From: an uncultured Oscillospiraceae bacterium
Lineage (GTDB): Bacteria > Bacillota > Clostridia > Oscillospirales > Acutalibacteraceae
DNA: 14,938 bases
Direction of reading: 5' to 3'
Assembly (NCBI GenBank): GCA_900554525.1
Contig: USHL01000012.1
Location: 1-14,938, forward strand
Part shown: in pieces, positions 7,121 to 12,342 of the stretch
Position numbering within the stretch: position 1 is the stretch's first letter
Layout of the letters: each line of letters opens with the position of its first letter
Position numbers and translations under genes: made by a program
Notes under the pieces: model-generated
Seen by the model: only the letters and a program-made list of their open reading frames with translations
Databases searched by the model: none
What the model was told of the DNA's origin: nothing

Positions 7121-7137
7121 ACATTAAATACCATATT
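7102..7137. repeat. 8-bp direct repeat ACCATATT flanking the XRE -35 box
   Basis: Two exact copies of ACCATATT (plus strand) at 7102-7109 and 7130-7137, 28 bp start to start. One lies in the spacer between -10 and -35, the other just upstream of the -35. The placement suits an autoregulatory operator, but the copies are short and may be chance. Confidence 0.35.
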
Positions 7138-7192
7138 TCGACAATTCCTGTTAATTTTTGCCCTTAGTGCCGCACAAATGTTCGCAAGTATA

Positions 7193-7221
7193 TTGAAACC
7201 GACGAAAACTTCTGATATAAT
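7193..7221 (+). promoter_or_regulatory. Promoter of the TerB-ATPase-helicase cassette
   Basis: TTGAAA (7193-7198), 17-nt spacer, TATAAT (7216-7221), with the extended -10 dinucleotide TG at 7213-7214. Predicted start near 7228, giving a leader of about 18 nt. Near-consensus strength suggests constitutive or repressor-controlled expression. Confidence 0.8.
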
Positions 7222-7231
7222 ATCATAAGAA

Positions 7232-7240
7232 AAGGCGGTG
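7232..7240 (+). promoter_or_regulatory. Ribosome binding site of the TerB-domain gene
   Basis: AAGGCGGTG lies 5 nt before ATG 7246, a good purine-rich match that fixes the start of the first cassette gene. Confidence 0.75.
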
Positions 7241-7245
7241 ACGAT

Positions 7246-8748
7246 ATGAACAAAGCGGAAGAGCTCATCAAAAAAATCATAGATGAAAGATTTTCGGGAG
7301 AAAAGGTATACCGCGACGAGCCGCTGCTGTTCACCGCGTCACAGATGAAAAGCTATACTCCGCCGGAATACCGTGAAATGCGAAAGCTGGAGACTTCACG
7401 CGAAGCGGTATTTCTTTCCGACGCGGAAATATTTTTCCGCCAGGCCAAGCTGATGGAAAGCTTTGAAGACCGCTTCGATTACCACGGAGAATTCATGCGC
7501 TATTTCCCGACCTACCGCGCTATGACCGGCCAGCAGCTGCGGGGATATTTTTCCTGGCGGACCGCTCTGCGCCGCGGCAAAATAAAAAAGACCTCGCTTT
7601 CCTTTGCTTTCGTTTATATATACGAGCTCATAAACCTCGTCGGTGTTTCCTCTCCCGAGGACGGATACCGCACGCTTAAGACCTTTATTGAAGGCTACAA
7701 GCCGCTTGACCCGGGAATAGAGCCGTTAGCCACCCGCTGGCTTAGGGATTTCGCGATATATTACGGGCTTAACAGGGATCTTGCCGCGGTCTCCCCGGAT
7801 TTCAAATTCGACACCGCGCTTTTAACGCTTGCGGAATACAAATCGCACACACCTGAGGAAGTGCTTTGCGCGCTTGATATGTTTTCCTCCTACCGTCTTT
7901 GCGGGTCAGCCTTTTATAAAAAATATCCCGAAGACACAGCCGGAACGGTATACAGACTGTTTGAGCTCCTTTCCGACGGCAGCGGCGATATTCTTACAAA
8001 GCTGTTCGGAAAAAGGGAGCGCCGGGAATATTTCATCTTTCATTCTGCGGTCTTTTATGAAACGGAAAAGCACCCGGACTGCGTTTACGAAATAAATCCG
8101 CTCAACCGTTTTATCTGTACCGACGGAAGATGGTACTGCGAAAGATTCATCTGCCAAAAGGACAAGGCCGGAAAAATCGGTATAATCTTAAAAAACACCG
8201 ATTATCTGCTGCGGAAAAAATACAATTATAAATCCTCATTAAAGCCGGTCGAAATGTCAAAGGCTTTCGCGGACGCCATAAATAAAGCGATAGATATATA
8301 TGCGCGGGAAAAGCAAATAAGAGAACGCCCCGAAATAAATATCGATCTGTCCAAGCTGGACAGTATCCGCCAAACCTCACTGGTCACTCAAAGCAAGCTG
8401 ACTGTGGACGAGCCGTCGGACCCTTATGAAGAAAACATCGCCGCAGACAGCGGTACGGATTTATCGGCGACATGTGATACTTCCGCAGCTGAAAGCGCTG
8501 CGGAAACACCGTTCAAAGAGAGCGACGGCATTATCCCGCTTTACAGGGAGCTTATACGCTGCATAATCGACGGCGGCGACTGTGCCGCGCTGGCACGTAA
8601 AAACGGCGTTATGCTGTCGGTTCTCGCCGACTCTGTCAATGAAGCGTTTTTTGAAGCTTTCGGCGACAACGTCATAAATTTTGACGGAGATACGCCCGCA
8701 ATCACAGAAGACTACCTTGACGATCTGAAAGGAATGTTAAAGCTATGA
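7246..8748 (+). CDS. TerB-N/TerB-C domain protein (first gene of ATPase-helicase cassette)
   Basis: 500-aa, probably cytoplasmic protein without signal peptide or membrane segment. The TerB-N domain spans roughly residues 60-270, recognised by the family signature FRQAKLM ... GYFSWRTALRRG (100-111) followed by a helical stretch with YELINLVG. A middle region (270-360) holds three cysteines (C291, C298, C303) around an RWYC motif. A low-complexity acidic/alanine linker (388-425) is followed by the rest of TerB-C, seen as IDLSKLDSIRQTSLVTQSKL (366-385) and AFFEAFGDNVINFDGDTPAI (467-486). TerB-related domains were first defined around tellurium resistance and were predicted to act in stress and DNA-processing systems, often next to an AAA-type ATPase and a helicase. 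That is the arrangement here. Biochemical role unknown; I infer an adaptor or sensor. Its end overlaps the ATPase start by 4 nt (ATGA). Confidence 0.85.
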   Translation: MNKAEELIKKIIDERFSGEKVYRDEPLLFTASQMKSYTPPEYREMRKLETSREAVFLSDAEIFFRQAKLMESFEDRFDYHGEFMRYFPTYRAMTGQQLRGYFSWRTALRRGKIKKTSLSFAFVYIYELINLVGVSSPEDGYRTLKTFIEGYKPLDPGIEPLATRWLRDFAIYYGLNRDLAAVSPDFKFDTALLTLAEYKSHTPEEVLCALDMFSSYRLCGSAFYKKYPEDTAGTVYRLFELLSDGSGDILTKLFGKRERREYFIFHSAVFYETEKHPDCVYEINPLNRFICTDGRWYCERFICQKDKAGKIGIILKNTDYLLRKKYNYKSSLKPVEMSKAFADAINKAIDIYAREKQIRERPEINIDLSKLDSIRQTSLVTQSKLTVDEPSDPYEENIAADSGTDLSATCDTSAAESAAETPFKESDGIIPLYRELIRCIIDGGDCAALARKNGVMLSVLADSVNEAFFEAFGDNVINFDGDTPAITEDYLDDLKGMLKL

Positions 8749-10061
8749 AGATACCTAAACGTATAGCCTCAGTTATTATCAATTCGCTTAAAGGCGGCGT
8801 TGTTCCTAGAATCGGCCTGCCTTATATCACTGTGGGCAGAGAAACAGAGATTGACGCCTTTCTGCACGATATCGCTATTATTGAGGACGGAGGCGCCTCT
8901 TTCAGATTTATCGTCGGGAAATACGGCAGCGGAAAAAGCTTTCTGTTACAGACAATACGCAATTACGCGATGGATAAAAACATGGTCGTAGCCGACGCCG
9001 ACCTTTCACCCGAGAGACGTCTTCAGGGCACCCGCGGGCAGGGGCTCGCCACCTATAAGGAGCTTATCCGCAATATGTCTACCAAAACCCGTCCCGAGGG
9101 CGGGGCGCTGACCCTTATACTTGACCGCTGGATAAGCGGAATACAGACCGCCGTTTTAAACGAAAACGGCATCTCCTTCGACGACCCGCGGCTTTCAGCG
9201 CTTGCCGAACAAAAAATACGCGAGGTCATCTCCTCACTTAACGAAATGGTGCACGGTTTTGACTTTGCCAGGCTGCTGACAGTATATTACAGGGCATATC
9301 TTGACGGCGACGACGAAAACAAGGCCCGCGTGATAAAATGGTTCCGCGGGGAATATTCCACCAAAACAGAGGCAAAAGCGGAGCTCGGCGTCAATATAAT
9401 CGTTACCGACGACGACTGGTACGAATATATCAAGCTTTTTGCCGCGTTTCTCAAAATGGCGGGCTACGGCGGGCTTTTGATACTTATAGACGAGCTGGTA
9501 AATATATATAAAATTCCGCAAAGCATCACAAGACAGTATAACTACGAAAAAATCCTCACCATGTATAACGATACCTTACAGGGCAAGGCGCAGTATTTAG
9601 GAATAATCATGAGCGGCACCCCTCAGTGCATTGAAGACACACGCCGCGGCGTTTACAGCTATGAAGCGCTGCGTTCACGCCTTACCGAAGGGCGTTTCGG
9701 CAAAGGAGATATGCGGGATATGCTGGCGCCGGTAATAAAGCTTTCTCCCCTAACCTACGAGGAAATGCTGGTGCTGACCGAAAAGCTCGCGGATATCCAT
9801 TCTCAGCTTTTTGAATATCAGGTAAAGCTCACCGAAAAAGATCTTGTCGATTTTATAAAAATAGAGTTCGGAAGAATAGGCGCCGGCAGCAATATCACAC
9901 CGCGTGAGGTAATACGCGATTTCATAGAGCTTTTGAATATCCTTTACCAGAACCCCGAAACCGATATGGCAGCCCTGCTTTCCTCCGAAGGCTTCGATTA
10001 TGCCAAGCCGGAAATCGGGAATGAAGCAGCCGATGAAGAATTTGCCGAATTTGAAATATAG
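8745..10061 (+). CDS. BrxD-type (DUF2791) P-loop ATPase
   Basis: 438-aa AAA-like ATPase. The N-terminus matches the family pattern (VPRIGLPYITVGRETEIDAF, 20-39). Walker A is GKYGSGKSF (58-66). Walker B is LLILIDELVNI (244-254; D249, E250). A sensor-like strand GIIMSGTPQ (286-294) is followed by RRGVYSYEALRSRL (300-313), whose arginines could act in trans. Family members are annotated as BrxD, the ATP-binding partner of the BrxHI helicase in some BREX phage-defence loci. No BREX core gene is visible here. Translation probably initiates by coupling: the ATG overlaps the upstream stop codon, with AAAGGA 11 nt before it. All nucleotide-binding residues are intact, so it should be active. The role as loader or switch for the downstream helicase is inferred from the pairing. 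Confidence 0.9.
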   Translation: MKIPKRIASVIINSLKGGVVPRIGLPYITVGRETEIDAFLHDIAIIEDGGASFRFIVGKYGSGKSFLLQTIRNYAMDKNMVVADADLSPERRLQGTRGQGLATYKELIRNMSTKTRPEGGALTLILDRWISGIQTAVLNENGISFDDPRLSALAEQKIREVISSLNEMVHGFDFARLLTVYYRAYLDGDDENKARVIKWFRGEYSTKTEAKAELGVNIIVTDDDWYEYIKLFAAFLKMAGYGGLLILIDELVNIYKIPQSITRQYNYEKILTMYNDTLQGKAQYLGIIMSGTPQCIEDTRRGVYSYEALRSRLTEGRFGKGDMRDMLAPVIKLSPLTYEEMLVLTEKLADIHSQLFEYQVKLTEKDLVDFIKIEFGRIGAGSNITPREVIRDFIELLNILYQNPETDMAALLSSEGFDYAKPEIGNEAADEEFAEFEI

Positions 10062-10069
10062 GTGACATA

Positions 10070-12304
10070 ATGGATATATTTAACCGATACGCCCCCTTTG
10101 TGCAGGATTTTATATACCAAAACGGCTGGGAAAGTCTGCGCGCCATTCAGGTGGCGGCGGCCGACGCCATTTTTGGCACAGAGGAAAATCTGCTGCTGAC
10201 GGCCTCCACCGCCTCCGGAAAAACAGAAGCGGCCTTTTTCCCGATACTCACTCTTTTTTACGAGGATCCGCCCGCATCGGTCGGAGCGCTTTACATAGGC
10301 CCGTTAAAGGCGCTGATAAACGACCAGTTTGTGCGGCTGAACGACCTCTGCCGAGAGGCCGGAATACCGGTCTGGCACTGGCACGGAGATGTCGCGCAGT
10401 CGCACAAAAACAAGCTCTTGAAAAATCCGTCCGGCATATTGCAGATAACACCCGAATCACTCGAGGCTCTGCTTCTGCACAAGCATGCCTATGTTCCGAA
10501 GCTTTTCGGAGATCTGCGGTTTATAGTAATAGACGAAGTGCACTCGCTGATGAGAGGCGACCGCGGAGGACAAACCCTCTGTCTTATCGAAAGGCTTTCA
10601 AGGCTGGCGGGGGTAAATCCCCGCCGCATAGGGCTTTCCGCCACGATAGGCGACCCAAAGGAAACCGGAGAATTTTTAGCCGCCGGCACGGGGCGCGGAA
10701 CGGTGATACCGAAAATCGAAGCCGCAGCTGTCAAGTGGCGGCTTTCAATGGAGCATTTTTTTACATCCCCGGGGCTCGGAGCGGAGGAAAGCGTCAACGG
10801 CGCAGTCGATACACCGCTCGAGCCGCTGGATATTAAAAGCGATACCGCTCCCAAAAACGCAGACCCGGGCTTCGGGTATATCTTCGAGCACACACGCAAT
10901 AAAAAATGCCTTATATTTGTAAACTCCCGCGAAGAGTGCGAAGCGGTCACCACCACCCTGAGGCAGTACTGCGAAGTCAACGGCGAGCCTGACCGCTTTC
11001 TGATACACCACGGCAATCTTTCAGCCTCATACCGCGAAACTGCGGAATCGGTTATGAAGGACGACGAGCAGTGCGCCACTACCGTTACCACCGCGACACT
11101 GGAATTGGGCATAGATATCGGAAGGCTGGAACGCGCATTTCAGATAGACGCTCCTTTTACCGTATCTTCATTTCTTCAACGGTTAGGGCGCACCGGACGC
11201 CGCGGCATGCCCCCGGAAATGTGGTTTGTAATAAGAGAGGAACAGCCTGAGGCAAGGGCGATGCTGCCGGTTACTGTTCCATGGGCGCTTATTCAGGGAA
11301 TAGCCCTCATCCAGCTATATACAGAAGAACGCTGGGTAGAGCCGCCTAAAACAGACCGACTCCCTTACAGTCTCTTATATCACCAGACTATGAGCACGCT
11401 TGCCTCATCCGGCGAGCTTTCCCCCGCCGCGCTGGCCTCGAAGGTATTGAAATTAAACTATTTTCACCGTATCACCGCAGAGGACTACAAGCTTTTGCTC
11501 CGGCATCTGCTGGAAATAAACCATATCGAAAAAACCGAAGAAGGCGGGCTGATAGTAGGTCTGGCCGGCGAAAGACAGATAAATTCCTTTAAATTCTACG
11601 CCGTATTCAAGGAAAACGAGGAATACACCGTCCGCAGTAAATCGGAGGAATTGGGCACAATAGTTATGCCGCCGCCCGTAGGCGAAAAAATCGCTATTGC
11701 CGGGCATGTATGGATAGTAGAGGAAATCGACCACAAGCGTCATCTTGTTTACTGCGAGCTTGTAAAGGGCAATGTGCCCGCCTATTTCGGGCAGTGCCCA
11801 GGCGATATAAACACCAAGGTGCTCGAGCGCATGCGGCAGGTGCTGGCCGAGGAAAAGGCTTATCCGTACTTAATGAAAAACGCCTCCGCACGGCTTGCCG
11901 AGGCACGACGCACCGCAAAATATTCGGGGCTGTGCGAAACTCCGCTCGTAAATTTAGGGGGAAACATGTGGTGCCTTTTCCCCTGGCTCGGCACATACGC
12001 CTTTTTAGCAATGGAAAGGTTTTTAAAGCTGAAATGCGCGGGGCCGTTAGGGCTTTCGGCGCTTGATTCATCTCGCCCTTATTTCATACAGTTCAAAATG
12101 AAAGCGACAAAAGAAGAATTTTTCCGAGTACTCAAGTCCGAGGCAGCAAAGTCCTTTGACCCGATAGAGCTGGTCTACAAGGGTGAAATACCGCTGTTTG
12201 AAAAATATGACGAATTCGTTCCGCCCGAGCTTGTAAGAAAGGGTTTCGCTTACGGCATACTCGGAATCGATGAAATGAAAGCGCGGATAAACGGCTGGAA
12301 ATAG
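10070..12304 (+). CDS. Lhr/YprA/BrxHI-like superfamily II DNA helicase
   Basis: 744-aa DEAD/DEAH-type helicase. Motifs in order: Q-like LRAIQ (23-27), I TASTASGKTEAA (44-55), Ia GPLKALINDQ (77-86), Ib ITPESLEALL (126-135), II DEVH (155-158), III SAT (190-192), IV LIFVNSREE (281-289), V TTATLELGIDIG (340-351), VI QRLGRTGRRG (370-379). About 365 further residues include WCLFPWLGTYAFLAMERFLK, the tryptophan-rich segment typical of Lhr-like C-termini. Expected to translocate on nucleic acid using ATP. Closest by architecture to BrxHI, the helicase paired with BrxD in BREX loci; related YprA-type helicases also serve in DISARM. The long Lhr C-terminus (about 1400-1500 aa proteins) is absent, so housekeeping Lhr is unlikely. 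The ATPase stop codon is embedded in its Shine-Dalgarno AGGTG (10060-10064, 5 nt before ATG), a coupled arrangement. Confidence 0.92.
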   Translation: MDIFNRYAPFVQDFIYQNGWESLRAIQVAAADAIFGTEENLLLTASTASGKTEAAFFPILTLFYEDPPASVGALYIGPLKALINDQFVRLNDLCREAGIPVWHWHGDVAQSHKNKLLKNPSGILQITPESLEALLLHKHAYVPKLFGDLRFIVIDEVHSLMRGDRGGQTLCLIERLSRLAGVNPRRIGLSATIGDPKETGEFLAAGTGRGTVIPKIEAAAVKWRLSMEHFFTSPGLGAEESVNGAVDTPLEPLDIKSDTAPKNADPGFGYIFEHTRNKKCLIFVNSREECEAVTTTLRQYCEVNGEPDRFLIHHGNLSASYRETAESVMKDDEQCATTVTTATLELGIDIGRLERAFQIDAPFTVSSFLQRLGRTGRRGMPPEMWFVIREEQPEARAMLPVTVPWALIQGIALIQLYTEERWVEPPKTDRLPYSLLYHQTMSTLASSGELSPAALASKVLKLNYFHRITAEDYKLLLRHLLEINHIEKTEEGGLIVGLAGERQINSFKFYAVFKENEEYTVRSKSEELGTIVMPPPVGEKIAIAGHVWIVEEIDHKRHLVYCELVKGNVPAYFGQCPGDINTKVLERMRQVLAEEKAYPYLMKNASARLAEARRTAKYSGLCETPLVNLGGNMWCLFPWLGTYAFLAMERFLKLKCAGPLGLSALDSSRPYFIQFKMKATKEEFFRVLKSEAAKSFDPIELVYKGEIPLFEKYDEFVPPELVRKGFAYGILGIDEMKARINGWK

Positions 12305-12306
12305 AA

Positions 12307-12342
12307 AGCAGGCAGACCTTTTGGTTTGCCTGCTAAAATTTT
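12307..12342. terminator. Bidirectional terminator between helicase and glycosidase genes
   Basis: A 12-bp stem with one wobble, AGCAGGCAGACC (12307-12318) and GGTTTGCCTGCT (12323-12334), has a TTTT loop. The plus-strand tail is AAAATTTT (12335-12342), a delayed U-run; the minus-strand tail is TTTCTATTT (12307-12299). It sits in the 36-nt gap between two convergent stop codons and probably ends both transcripts. Confidence 0.75.

Noticed and set aside
7246..8748. Classical tellurite resistance gene
   Set aside because: The protein has TerB-N and TerB-C, not the stand-alone TerB fold, and there are no TerC, TerD or TerE genes nearby. Context points to the DNA-processing branch.
7246..12304. 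Complete BREX or DISARM system
   Set aside because: Only helicase and ATPase families shared with those systems are present. No PglX/BrxX methyltransferase, PglZ phosphatase, BrxC, BrxL, DrmB or phospholipase-type nuclease is encoded in the window.
10070..12304. Housekeeping Lhr helicase
   Set aside because: Bacterial Lhr is about twice as long and does not occur with a BrxD-type ATPase; operon context favours the BrxHI/YprA branch.
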